Below, one piece after another: positions 45,213 to 53,670 of a stretch of 64,000 bases of DNA. A model generated the notes under the pieces. It was not told where the DNA came from, ran no database searches, and saw nothing but the letters and a program-made list of their open reading frames with translations. The position numbers and the translations under genes were made by a program. The stretch lies in assembly GCA_963512455.1 (NCBI GenBank), contig CAUPMJ010000009.1:104978-168977 (forward strand). Direction: 5' to 3'. Every line of letters begins with the position of its first letter. The stretch's first letter is position 1. This stretch comes from Hylemonella sp963512455 (GTDB lineage: Bacteria; Pseudomonadota; Gammaproteobacteria; Burkholderiales; Burkholderiaceae_C).

Positions 45213-46028
45213 GTGTCGATCGAGCTCTATCGGGACCCCAATCACGTCTGCCTGATGTTCACCGATCTGGTGGAGGAGGACGGTGATACCGTCCAGGCCA
45301 ACCAGTTCCTGATCGTCGACCATGACCATGGCGCCATCATCGACCCGGGTGGCAATCTGGCCTTCAACGAACTGCTGCTGACCAGTTCGCGCTTCTTCAC
45401 GCCGCAGCACTTGTCCTACATCGTTGCCTCGCACGCGGACCCGGACATCATCGCCTCGCTCGATCGCTGGTTGACATCGACGCCCGCACAACTCGTCATC
45501 TCGCGCATCTGGGAACGGTTCGTTCCGCACTTCACCAAGGCCGGGAAGACCCAAGGCCGGGTCATCGGCGTTGCCGACGCAGGCGGCATCCTGCCCCTGG
45601 GCAAGAGCGAACTGCATCTGCTGCCAGCGCATTTCATGCACTCCGAAGGCAACTTCCACTTCTACGATCCGATCAGCAAGATCCTGTTCACAGGCGACCT
45701 TGGTGTCTCCATGATGTCGGGCCGGCAGGCTCAAAAGCCCGTGACCGACTTCAAGGCGCACGTGCCGCTGATGGAGGGCTTCCACCGTCGTTACATGGTG
45801 TCCAACAAGATCCTGCGGCTCTGGGCAGCCATGGCGCGCAAGCTCGACATTTCCATGCTGGTGCCGCAACACGGCGCACCGCTGGCCGGCCCGGCCATCC
45901 CCGCCTTCTTCGACTGGATCGAAAACCTGCCATGCGGTATCGACCTCTTCGACGAGCGCATGTACCAGCTACCGCGGACCCTGATCGATCCGCGCCTGAC
46001 CAACAGCCGTCCTGGGGCGCTGGCCTGA
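45213..46028 (+). CDS. Metallo-beta-lactamase-fold oxygen-binding di-iron protein
   Basis: About 271 residues from the GTG at 45213, which has AAAGG eight bases upstream; the ATG-equivalent start upstream would lie before the inferred transcription start. Fold and ligands follow flavodiiron-type enzymes: H74/D76/D78 in VASHADPDII, a His in LPAHFMHSEG (H140 or H143), D162 in LFTGDLG and H220 in LVPQHGAPL. The position after D78 is Ile, whereas hydrolytic family members have His, which fits di-iron redox chemistry. No flavodoxin domain follows, so this is a stand-alone ODP domain. The FNR-type promoter supports a role in sensing or reducing oxygen or NO. The 3' end overlaps msrQ by 60 bp on the other strand. 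Confidence 0.78.
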   Translation: MSIELYRDPNHVCLMFTDLVEEDGDTVQANQFLIVDHDHGAIIDPGGNLAFNELLLTSSRFFTPQHLSYIVASHADPDIIASLDRWLTSTPAQLVISRIWERFVPHFTKAGKTQGRVIGVADAGGILPLGKSELHLLPAHFMHSEGNFHFYDPISKILFTGDLGVSMMSGRQAQKPVTDFKAHVPLMEGFHRRYMVSNKILRLWAAMARKLDISMLVPQHGAPLAGPAIPAFFDWIENLPCGIDLFDERMYQLPRTLIDPRLTNSRPGALA

Positions 46029-46631
46029 CCAGAGGCGCCACAGGCGCCAGCCCAGCAACAGGCCGAGCACACCCGCATAGGCCTGGACCTCGGCAAAATT
46101 GTTCTTCCCGGCGCGCATCCAGAAGAAGTGGAGGACGGCCAGAACAGCCACGGCGTAGACCAGCCGATGCAGCGCCTGCCAACGGGCCGCCCCGAGCGTG
46201 CGAATCGCACGGTTCCACGAAGTCGCAGCTAGCGGCGTCAGCAGCACAAAGGCGGTGAACCCCACCAGGATGAACGGCCGCTTGGCGATATCGCGCGCGA
46301 TGTCGCCCGGCTCCAGGCCCATGTCGAGCCACGCGTAGCACAGCAGGTGCAAGACAGCGTAGGCAAAGACGAAGAGCCCCAGCATGCGGCGCAGCCGCGC
46401 CAGCGCCGGGAGTTTCAGCTGGATACGCAGGGGCGTGACGGCCAGCACCAGACACAGCATGCGCAAAGTCCAGTCACCCGTGGATCGGATCAGCGCTTCG
46501 GCCGGGTTGGCCCCTAGCTGATCACTCGCCGTTGCATAGACCAGCCAGAGCACCGGCAACAGACAGGCCACAAACAGCACGGGCTTGACGGCAGGGCCCA
46601 GCAGCCAGCGGTTCAGACGCGCTGTGTCCAC
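45969..46631 (-). CDS. msrQ: MsrQ, haem-binding membrane subunit of methionine sulfoxide reductase
   Basis: 220-residue inner-membrane b-type cytochrome that passes quinol electrons to periplasmic MsrP. About six helices; haem-ligand His are in YAVLHLLCYAWLD, ARWQALHRLVYAVAVLAVLHFF. GDWTLRMLCLVLAVTPLR is the conserved family segment. Immediately downstream of msrP (13 bp). Its last 60 bp overlap the convergent di-iron protein gene. Confidence 0.93.
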   Translation of the reverse strand: MDTARLNRWLLGPAVKPVLFVACLLPVLWLVYATASDQLGANPAEALIRSTGDWTLRMLCLVLAVTPLRIQLKLPALARLRRMLGLFVFAYAVLHLLCYAWLDMGLEPGDIARDIAKRPFILVGFTAFVLLTPLAATSWNRAIRTLGAARWQALHRLVYAVAVLAVLHFFWMRAGKNNFAEVQAYAGVLGLLLGWRLWRLWSGQRPRTAVGQARIDQGPR

Positions 46632-46644
46632 TTGGAGCCGTCTG

Positions 46645-47634
46645 TCAGTAATACTTTTTCAAGTCCATACCGGCATACAACTGCCCCACCTGGGGCTCGT
46701 AGCCATTGAACATCAAGGTCTTGCGCTTCTTGGCAAAGAGTCCATCCTCGCCGATGCGGCGTTCGGCAGCCTGACTCCAGCGCGGGTGGTCTACCAGCGG
46801 GTTGACGTTGGAATAGAAACCGTATTCCTGGGGTGCGGCCGCGCTCCAGGCCGTAGCCGGCTGCTTGTCGGTGAAGCGGATCTTCACCAGGCTCTTGCCA
46901 CTCTTGAAACCATACTTCCACGGCACCACGAGACGCAGGGGCGCGCCGTTCTGCTTCGGCAGCACCTCGCCATACATGCCGAAGGTCAACAGGGTCAGGG
47001 GATGCATGGCCTCGTCCATGCGCAGGCCCTCGACATAAGGCCAGTCCAGCACGCGCGAGCCCACATAGGGCATGGTCTTGCTGTCGGCCAGGGTGACGAA
47101 TTCGACGTACTTGGCACTGCCCAGCGGCTCGACTTTTTTGATCAGCTCCGACACCGAATAGCCCACCCACGGGATCACCATGGACCAGCCCTCGACGCAG
47201 CGCATGCGGTAGATACGCTCCTCCATCGCCGACAGCTTGAGCAGGTCTTCCAGCGCGTAGTTGCCGGGCTTCTTGACCAGCCCCTCGATGGCCACGGTCC
47301 AGGGCGCGGTCTTGAGCGTGTGCGCGTTGCGCGCCGGGTCGCTCTTGTCTGTTCCGAACTCGTAGAAATTGTTGTAGCTGCTGGCGTCCTTGAATTCGGT
47401 GAGCTTGTCCATGGTGCTGGCACCACTCACGGTCGACTTCCGTCCCGCCAATTTGGCGCCCTGGCCGGGCATTTGCGCACGCGCATCGCGTGCCGCCCAG
47501 CCAGCCAGAACGGCGCCCGCGGCGCCGCCGGCCATCAGGCGCATCAGCTGACGGCGGTCCTGATAGACAGCTTGCGAGGTGATCTCGCTGGATTGCGGAT
47601 GGGTGTAACCATCGTCACGGGTCTTGATCAACAT
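46645..47634 (-). CDS. msrP: MsrP, periplasmic protein-methionine-sulfoxide reductase, molybdoenzyme
   Basis: 329 residues. Repairs oxidised methionines in periplasmic proteins using a molybdopterin centre and electrons from MsrQ. Twin-arginine signal near the N terminus: YQDRRQLMRLMAGGAAGAV, with cleavage near ARAQ. The Mo-coordinating Cys is in RMRCVEGWSMVIPWVG. Further family parts: KYVEFVTLADSK, YVEGLRMDEAMHPLTLL and GAPLRLVVPWKYGFKS. It should use the TatABC machinery. Confidence 0.95.
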   Translation of the reverse strand: MLIKTRDDGYTHPQSSEITSQAVYQDRRQLMRLMAGGAAGAVLAGWAARDARAQMPGQGAKLAGRKSTVSGASTMDKLTEFKDASSYNNFYEFGTDKSDPARNAHTLKTAPWTVAIEGLVKKPGNYALEDLLKLSAMEERIYRMRCVEGWSMVIPWVGYSVSELIKKVEPLGSAKYVEFVTLADSKTMPYVGSRVLDWPYVEGLRMDEAMHPLTLLTFGMYGEVLPKQNGAPLRLVVPWKYGFKSGKSLVKIRFTDKQPATAWSAAAPQEYGFYSNVNPLVDHPRWSQAAERRIGEDGLFAKKRKTLMFNGYEPQVGQLYAGMDLKKYY

Positions 47635-47721
47635 GATGCGATCCTCCTAGGAACTCAGTCGCAGAACTGGGGCCCATTCTTACAAAGATCGTGCCCGGCA
47701 GTACGGGCCGGCCGCATGACC

Positions 47722-49056
47722 CTACAGCGCACCGTAGCTGTGCAGGCCGCTGAGGAACATATTGACGCCGATGAAGGCAAAGGTCGTCACACCCAGGCCG
47801 GCCAGCGCCCACCACGAGGCGACCGTGCCGCGCAGGCCCTTCATGAGGCGCATGTGCAACCAGGCCGCGTAATTGAGCCAGACGATCAGGGCCCAGGTTT
47901 CCTTGGGGTCCCAGCTCCAGTAGCCGCCCCAGGCCTCCGCTGCCCACAGGGCACCGAGCACGGTGGCAATGGTGAAGAAGGCAAAACCCACGGCGATGGA
48001 CTTGTACATCACGTCGTCCAGTACCTCGAGCGAAGGCAGGCGCTCGGCAATGCGACGACGACCCAACAGGATGCCGCCCACGATCAGCGTAGCGATGATG
48101 AAGTAGCCCAGCCAATAGCTGCCGCCAGCGACGGCCGAACTCTGGCGGAACGCCAGCGGCACGAAGCACAAGACGATGCCGAAGATCCACAGCGGCGCGA
48201 GCTTGTGCCAGCGCGTTTCCTGCGACTGGCTCTTGATCAAATAGGCAAACGCCACCATGGCCGCCAGGGCAAAGGTGCCGTAACCGACGAAATTGGCTGG
48301 CACATGCAGCTTCATCCACCAGCTCTTGAGGGCCGGTACCAGGGGCTGGATCTCGTGCGCCTCGCGCACGACGGTGTACCAGAGCAGAAAACCCACGGCC
48401 GCGCTGACCACCAGCATGACGAAGGCGCCCATGCCGCGTGTACCGTACTGCTGCTCGAAGTACAGGTAGAACACCGCCGTCATCCAGCAGAACAGCACGA
48501 ACACTTCGTACAGATTACTGACAGGAATGTGGCCGATGTCCGGACCCAGCAGATAACTTTCATACCAGCGCACCATGGTGCCGATCAGGGCCATGCCCAC
48601 GGCCACCCAGGTCAGGCGCGAGCCGATCAATTCCATGGTGGCGCCCTGCGTCCGGCTGAACATGCCGATCCAGTAGAACACCGTGCTCATGAAGAACAGC
48701 ACGCTCATCCACAGGATGGCCGACTGGCTGGACAGGAAGTACTTGAGCCAGAACACGCTCTCGGCGCGTGCCAGGGATCCCCCATCCGGCCCCTGGTAGG
48801 AGGCGATACCCAGCAGTGCAAAGGCGGCCACCAGTAGCATCAGCGCCCGCAGCGGCCGCCAGAACCAGCCCAGCGCTACTGCAGCGGGGATGGCCAGCAG
48901 CAGGATACCTTTCTCGTAGACATCCATGAAGGGGTGGTAGTTGGCATAGGCGTACAGGCCGCCCACGGCCACCAGCAGGGCGAACAGCCAGTCGAAGAGA
49001 CTGCGCTTGGCAAAGTAGCCCTCGTTGAGGGTCAAAGTGGTCGTGGCGGTGTTCAT
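47722..49056 (-). CDS. ccsB: CcsB (ResC/CcsA-type), cytochrome c synthase subunit
   Basis: System II cytochrome c biogenesis protein that handles and presents haem. 444 residues with many hydrophobic helices. The conserved tryptophan-rich haem segment is WAAEAWGGYWSWDPKETWALI near residue 370, with flanking His in the surrounding helices (VWLNYAAWLHMRLMKG; MKLHVPANFVGYG). Overlaps the ccs1 stop; the pair makes one functional synthase. Supports maturation of cytochromes such as the c4 gene just upstream. Confidence 0.94.
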   Translation of the reverse strand: MNTATTTLTLNEGYFAKRSLFDWLFALLVAVGGLYAYANYHPFMDVYEKGILLLAIPAAVALGWFWRPLRALMLLVAAFALLGIASYQGPDGGSLARAESVFWLKYFLSSQSAILWMSVLFFMSTVFYWIGMFSRTQGATMELIGSRLTWVAVGMALIGTMVRWYESYLLGPDIGHIPVSNLYEVFVLFCWMTAVFYLYFEQQYGTRGMGAFVMLVVSAAVGFLLWYTVVREAHEIQPLVPALKSWWMKLHVPANFVGYGTFALAAMVAFAYLIKSQSQETRWHKLAPLWIFGIVLCFVPLAFRQSSAVAGGSYWLGYFIIATLIVGGILLGRRRIAERLPSLEVLDDVMYKSIAVGFAFFTIATVLGALWAAEAWGGYWSWDPKETWALIVWLNYAAWLHMRLMKGLRGTVASWWALAGLGVTTFAFIGVNMFLSGLHSYGAL

Positions 49057-51170
49057 GCAGGACTCCTAGTCAACAACTTGTCGCGCAACTGTTCGAATTC
49101 ACGATCGGTATCCAGGGTCTGGCGATTGGAGGACAAGGCCATGCTGGCCTGGGCACCCTGCCCTTGCGGCGTCAGCCAGATCCAGAGGCGGCGCTCACGC
49201 ACATAGAGCATGGCGAAGACGCCCAGGATCAGCAGGGCGCAGCCCAGGTAGACGATGGTCTTGCCCGGGGCCCGTGCCACCTGGAAGACGCTGGCTTGCA
49301 GCTGTGTGAAATCCGTCAGCTGCAGGGCCATGGGCGCCGGATAGAAATAGGCATCGCTGAGCGCCAGCACAGCCTGCATCATGAAGGCCTGGGTGGCTTC
49401 GTTGGAGGCCAGGGGCTTGAGCCCGGCACGTTCGCGTGTCACTTGCAGCAATTCGAACAAGGCGCCGTTGAGGATGCGCACCAGCATCTCGCCGGCACGC
49501 TCGCGTTCAGCCTCGGGCACGTTGCTCTCCATGAAGTCAGCCACGGCCTGCAGGCCGCCCGGCGCACGGCTGCCCGGCACAGGCTCGGCGCCCGAGAACA
49601 GGCTCAGCGCCCGCAAAGCCGAGGCGCTGAGCTGGGGCAGCAGATCCTTGCGGGAAGGATCGATCATGCGCGCGGCATACCGGCGCACGGCCTGCGCCCG
49701 CAGGGCTGGGTCAGCCAACGCGGCGCGCAAGCGGAAGAATTCATCGGTCGACCCCTGGGCATCGGCCGGTACCCGCAGATAGCGGTAAGGCTCGGAGGGC
49801 ATCTCGCGCATGCCCATCAGGAAGACAGGCACCCCATCACCCAGATCGACCGGCAGCATGTAGTTGTGAAACTCGCGCGCCTGGCCGGCTTCGTCACGCA
49901 GCTTGTAGCTCACGCTGGGGCCCACATTGCGTTGTGTCTTGGGGGCATCCGCCTTGTTGGCCGCGCCGAGTTGCTTGTCCAGGGACGCTCGCAGGTCGAC
50001 CTTGCGCACATCCACGCCCGAAGGTCCGTTGGCCGCAAAGTTCTCAACGTTGATCACGCGCAGGCCGGTGTACTCCAGGGTGAGTTTCTGGTTGCCGTTG
50101 CTCAACTGCGAGCTGCCGCCGATCACGCCCTCGATCTCGAAAGGCTTGGTCGCCGCGTTCATGGGCTGGGCCTTGAGACGCACGGTCGAGCCGCCGTCGT
50201 CGAAGCTGGATTGGTAGATCTCGATGCCCTTGTAACTGGCCGGGTGGTTGACCTCGACCCGGGCCTCCTTCTTTTCGCCCGTGGCCTTGTCGTGGATCAC
50301 GATCTCGCTGGCGAACAGTTTGGGCATGCCGGTCGAATAATGCTCGACGATGAACTTCTTGAGTTCAATGGCAAAAGGGAGGTCCTGCAGCAGGATGCCA
50401 TCGGACTGGTTCAGGATGGCGGTGCTTGACTGGGTACCTTCGGCCACCAGCAGGTTGCCCCGGAAGGTCGGGTTGCGCTCGCTCAGGCGGTGCTCGGGTT
50501 TGACGTCAGCGATCAGGCCGCCGCCGTTGTAGACCGCCTTGCCGCCCCACCACATCTGGGCGCGCACGATCAGGTCGCCGTCGAGCAGCCCCCCCAGGCA
50601 GACCAGCACGATGGCACTGTGCGCCGCCAGGTAGCCCAGCTTGTTGGCCGCACCGGCTTTGGCCGCCAGCATCCAGCCGGGGCCGGCGGGCGTTTCGCGC
50701 TGCTGCAACTTCACCTTCCAGCCACCGGTGGCCAGCAGACGGCCCAGGCGCTGGGCGGCGGCTTCGGGCGCTTCACCCAGGCTCGCCTGGGCGCGATGGT
50801 GGAAAGCCTGCAGCGATTGCTCGCGCATGTTTTCCTTGTAGGCCTTGAGGTCCGCCAGGATCTTGGGCGTGTTGCGGGCGATGCACAGCGAGGTACTGGT
50901 CACCAGGAAGGCCAGGATCAGCAGGAACCACCAGGCGCTATAGACCGCGTACAGATCCAGCTTGCCAAAGACCTCGGCCCAGAACGGACCGAACTGGTTG
51001 ATGTAATTGTTCAGCGGCTCGTGCTGCTTGAGCACCGTGCCGATGACCGAGGCGATGCAGATCACTGTCAGCAGCGAAATGGAAAACCGCATCGACGACA
51101 GCAATTCCACCGCCGCACGCAGGGTGCGGGAGGATGCGGGCAACTCCAGGCCCTGGGTGGAGACGGTCAT
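49053..51170 (-). CDS. ccs1: Ccs1/ResB, cytochrome c synthase subunit
   Basis: Partner of CcsB in system II haem attachment. About 705 residues from MTVSTQGLELPASSR; an upstream in-frame ATG at 51221 would lie in the terminator region. Topology: three N-terminal helices (SMRFSISLLTVICIASVIGT, AWWFLLILAFLVTSTSLCIA, LGYLAAHSAIVLVCLGGLLDG), a large periplasmic domain, and one C-terminal helix (TIVYLGCALLILGVFAMLYV) before VRERRLWIW. A Leu/Ala-rich cytoplasmic tail ends the protein. Confidence 0.94.
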   Translation of the reverse strand: MTVSTQGLELPASSRTLRAAVELLSSMRFSISLLTVICIASVIGTVLKQHEPLNNYINQFGPFWAEVFGKLDLYAVYSAWWFLLILAFLVTSTSLCIARNTPKILADLKAYKENMREQSLQAFHHRAQASLGEAPEAAAQRLGRLLATGGWKVKLQQRETPAGPGWMLAAKAGAANKLGYLAAHSAIVLVCLGGLLDGDLIVRAQMWWGGKAVYNGGGLIADVKPEHRLSERNPTFRGNLLVAEGTQSSTAILNQSDGILLQDLPFAIELKKFIVEHYSTGMPKLFASEIVIHDKATGEKKEARVEVNHPASYKGIEIYQSSFDDGGSTVRLKAQPMNAATKPFEIEGVIGGSSQLSNGNQKLTLEYTGLRVINVENFAANGPSGVDVRKVDLRASLDKQLGAANKADAPKTQRNVGPSVSYKLRDEAGQAREFHNYMLPVDLGDGVPVFLMGMREMPSEPYRYLRVPADAQGSTDEFFRLRAALADPALRAQAVRRYAARMIDPSRKDLLPQLSASALRALSLFSGAEPVPGSRAPGGLQAVADFMESNVPEAERERAGEMLVRILNGALFELLQVTRERAGLKPLASNEATQAFMMQAVLALSDAYFYPAPMALQLTDFTQLQASVFQVARAPGKTIVYLGCALLILGVFAMLYVRERRLWIWLTPQGQGAQASMALSSNRQTLDTDREFEQLRDKLLTRSPA

Positions 51171-51203
51171 GGCGATAGTGACGGTGGACTGTAGAAAACA
51201 AAA

Positions 51204-51231
51204 AGGCGGGTCTTCATGCAAAGACCCGCCT
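51204..51231 (-). terminator. Intrinsic terminator downstream of the cytochrome c4 gene
   Basis: AGGCGGGTCTT pairs with AAGACCCGCCT (11 bp) around a 6-base loop; on the minus strand it is followed by TTTTGTTTTC at 51203 and beyond. It separates the cytochrome transcript from ccs1, 34 bp downstream of the hairpin. Confidence 0.9.
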
Positions 51232-51351
51232 GGGTAAGAGTGCCTGGGGACTGCAGGGTTCCGTCAGCGGGCGTCTAGCCGGCATTGTGAACCAAACATC
51301 ATCCACCACTTATTCATGCCGGGATAACCGGGCAGCTTGCCGGTGTATTGC

Positions 51352-51972
51352 TTAACGCAGGCCCGCGATGTAGTCGGAAACGGCCTTGATCTCGCGATCG
51401 TTCATCTTGGCAGCGACCTGGGTCATCTGCACGCTGTTCTTGCGCACACCGTCACGGAAGGACAGCAACTGGGCGCCGGTGTAGTCGGCATGCTGGCCAC
51501 TCAGGCGCGGGTACTGCGCAGGAATACCAGCGCCATTGGGGCTGTGGCAGCCGGCGCAGGCCGCGATCTGGCGGTCGGGGATGCCGCCGCGGTAGATGCG
51601 TTCACCCAGGGCCACCAAGTCCTTGTCCTTGGCGAAACCCGGCTTGGCCTTCTGTGCGGCCAGCCAGCCGCCGATGTTCATCATGTCCTCGTCGCTGAGC
51701 ACCGAAGCAAAACCCTTCATCACGGCACTGTTGCGCTTGCCGGACTTGAATTCCTGCAATTGCTTGGCCAGATACTGGGGATGCTGCTGGGCCAATTTGG
51801 GGTTGGCCGGAATACCGGAGTTGCCGTCGGCGCCGTGGCAGGCCGCGCAGACTGCGGTGTACTTGGCTTCGCCTTTGGCCAAATCAGGCTTGGCCGGCGC
51901 CTTGGCGTCCTCGGCTGCGAAGGCGGGCGCTGCCAGCACGGCAGCCAACATCAGGGGGGCAAGCAACTTCAT
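51352..51972 (-). CDS. Dihaem cytochrome c4
   Basis: Periplasmic electron carrier of 206 residues. Signal peptide MKLLAPLMLAAVLAAPAFAA. Two CXXCH haem motifs, CAACHGADGN (about residue 41) and CAGCHSPNGAG (about residue 136), each followed by a C-terminal Met ligand region (NSAVMKGFASVLSDEDM; NSVQMTQVAAKMNDREI). Two similar halves, as in cytochrome c4. It is divergent from ysxC and would be matured by the CcsB/Ccs1 pair encoded just downstream. Confidence 0.93.
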   Translation of the reverse strand: MKLLAPLMLAAVLAAPAFAAEDAKAPAKPDLAKGEAKYTAVCAACHGADGNSGIPANPKLAQQHPQYLAKQLQEFKSGKRNSAVMKGFASVLSDEDMMNIGGWLAAQKAKPGFAKDKDLVALGERIYRGGIPDRQIAACAGCHSPNGAGIPAQYPRLSGQHADYTGAQLLSFRDGVRKNSVQMTQVAAKMNDREIKAVSDYIAGLR

Positions 51973-51988
51973 GGTGGTTCGGGTGTGG

Positions 51989-52016
51989 TTGGAGCAAAAC
52001 TGCCCGATTCTACAAT
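51989..52016 (+). promoter_or_regulatory. Predicted promoter of ysxC
   Basis: TTGGAG (51989-51994) and TACAAT (52011-52016) with a 16-bp spacer. Transcription would start near 52023, about 22 nt before the ysxC ATG. Prediction by consensus match only. Confidence 0.5.
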
Positions 52017-52044
52017 GCAGGTCCGGGCACTTCACCACCACTCC

Positions 52045-52749
52045 ATGACTCCCCCCTCCAAAACTGCCGTCCCACCCCACCTGGGCGGCAAGCCCGCCCC
52101 CCCCAATCCACTGGCCGTCCAGGCCCTGGGCTGGCTGCACACGGCCCGTTTCCTGACCACGGCCCCGGAGCTGCACTTCCTTCCCGCCTTGGACGTGCCG
52201 GAAATCGCCTTTGTCGGCCGCTCCAACGCCGGCAAATCGACCTGCATCAACACCCTGACCCAGCAGAATCAGCTGGCCTTCGCCTCCAAGAAACCCGGGC
52301 GCACGCAGCACATCAACCTGTTCGCCCTGGGCAAACAGGGCGTGACCGACGCCGTGCTGACCGATCTGCCGGGTTATGGCTACGCCGCCGTGCCCAAGCA
52401 GGACAAGATCCGTTGGCAACAGGTCATGGCCAACTACCTGGTGACGCGCGAAAACCTCAAGGCCATCGTGCTGATGTGTGACCCGCGCCACGGCCTGACC
52501 GAGCTGGATCAGGTCCTGCTCGAAGTGATCCGTCCGCGTGTCGAGGAAGGCCTGAAATTCCTGGTCATCCTGACCAAGGCCGACAAGCTCACCCGCAGCG
52601 AGGGTGCCAAGGCGCTGTCCATCATGAAGCTGCAGGCCGGCGGTGGCGAGGTGCGCCTGTTTTCGGCGACCAAACGCACCGGCATCGAGGACGTGGCCAC
52701 GCTGCTGTGGCAGTGGGCACACCCGGACAGCCCCCCGGCGAGCACATGA
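52045..52749 (+). CDS. ysxC: YsxC/EngB, ribosome-assembly GTPase
   Basis: GTP-binding protein needed for 50S subunit assembly. 234 residues from MTPPSKTAVPPHLGG. G1 is AFVGRSNAGKSTCIN, G2 is KKPGRTQHINLF, G3 is TDLPGYGYAAV and G4 is LTKADKL. The N-terminal extension of about 45 residues before the fold is slightly longer than in E. coli YihA. Its start is set by the promoter just upstream; longer in-frame sequence runs into the cytochrome gene. The stop overlaps the next gene (ATGA). Confidence 0.95.
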   Translation: MTPPSKTAVPPHLGGKPAPPNPLAVQALGWLHTARFLTTAPELHFLPALDVPEIAFVGRSNAGKSTCINTLTQQNQLAFASKKPGRTQHINLFALGKQGVTDAVLTDLPGYGYAAVPKQDKIRWQQVMANYLVTRENLKAIVLMCDPRHGLTELDQVLLEVIRPRVEEGLKFLVILTKADKLTRSEGAKALSIMKLQAGGGEVRLFSATKRTGIEDVATLLWQWAHPDSPPAST

Positions 52750-53666
52750 TCCAGACTTGGCAACAGCCACTGCCGCACGGCATCACCCTGAGCTGCCGCG
52801 CTGCGGGCGAACGCGGGCGACCGGTCTTGCTCTTTCTGCATGGTTTCCCCGAAGCCGCTTTTGTCTGGGATGAGCTGCTGGCCCATTTCGCCCGGCCCGA
52901 AAACGGCGGCTACCGTTGCGTGGCCCCCAATCTGCGCGGTTACGAGAAGTCCAGCGCACCCACCGACGTGGCCGCCTACCGTGCCAAGCATCTGGTACAG
53001 GACATTGCCGCGCTGGTCACCATCGAAGCCGGCAGCGCGCCTTTGGCCTGCCTCATCGCGCACGATTGGGGCGGCGCCGTGGCCTGGAATTTCGCCAACC
53101 AGTTGCCGCAGCTGAGCGCGAAACTGGCCATCATCAATTCGCCGCACCCGGGCACCTTCCTGCGCGAGTTGAAAAGCAATCCGAAGCAGCAGGCCGCCAG
53201 CGCCTACATGAACTTCCTGATTCGGTCTGACGCCGAAAAGCTGCTGGCCGAGGACGACTACCGCCGTCTCTGGGACTTCTTCCTGGGCATGGGCGCCGGC
53301 AAGAACCTGGATGGCACGGGCTTTGGCTGGCTCACCGATGAAATGAAGGCCCGTTATCGCGCTGTCTGGGACCAGGGCCTGACCGGCGGCTGCAACTACT
53401 ACCGCGCTTCACCGCTGCGTCCGCCGCGCGCCGAGGACCCGGCCGCCAGTGCCATCGAACTGCCACGCGAGATGCTCACCATTACCCTGCCCACCCTTGT
53501 GCTCTGGGCCCTGGGTGATACCGCACTGCCGCCCGAATTGATCGAAGGGCTGGACGACTACATCCCAAGACTCACGCTGGAAACCGTGCCGGACGCTACG
53601 CACTGGATCGTGCATGAGCAGCCGCAGCGTGTGATCGCCTCGCTGCAGCGCTTCCTCGCGGCTTGA
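52746..53666 (+). CDS. Alpha/beta hydrolase, epoxide-hydrolase-like
   Basis: 306 residues, cytoplasmic. Oxyanion motif LFLHGFPEAAFVWDEL; nucleophile Asp in LIAHDWGGAVAWNFA (HDWGG, typical of epoxide hydrolases and haloalkane dehalogenases rather than esterases); acid in LWALGDTALPPEL and catalytic His in PDATHWIVHEQP. A lid domain lies between about residues 140 and 225. Substrate unknown. Start overlaps the ysxC stop, so the two are co-translated. Confidence 0.85.
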   Translation: MIQTWQQPLPHGITLSCRAAGERGRPVLLFLHGFPEAAFVWDELLAHFARPENGGYRCVAPNLRGYEKSSAPTDVAAYRAKHLVQDIAALVTIEAGSAPLACLIAHDWGGAVAWNFANQLPQLSAKLAIINSPHPGTFLRELKSNPKQQAASAYMNFLIRSDAEKLLAEDDYRRLWDFFLGMGAGKNLDGTGFGWLTDEMKARYRAVWDQGLTGGCNYYRASPLRPPRAEDPAASAIELPREMLTITLPTLVLWALGDTALPPELIEGLDDYIPRLTLETVPDATHWIVHEQPQRVIASLQRFLAA

Positions 53667-53670
53667 TACT

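Noticed and set aside
46585..48837. 750-codon plus-strand frame opposite msrP and ccsB
   Set aside because: Antisense shadow; the minus-strand genes carry complete family motifs and the translation here is His/Gln-rich noise.
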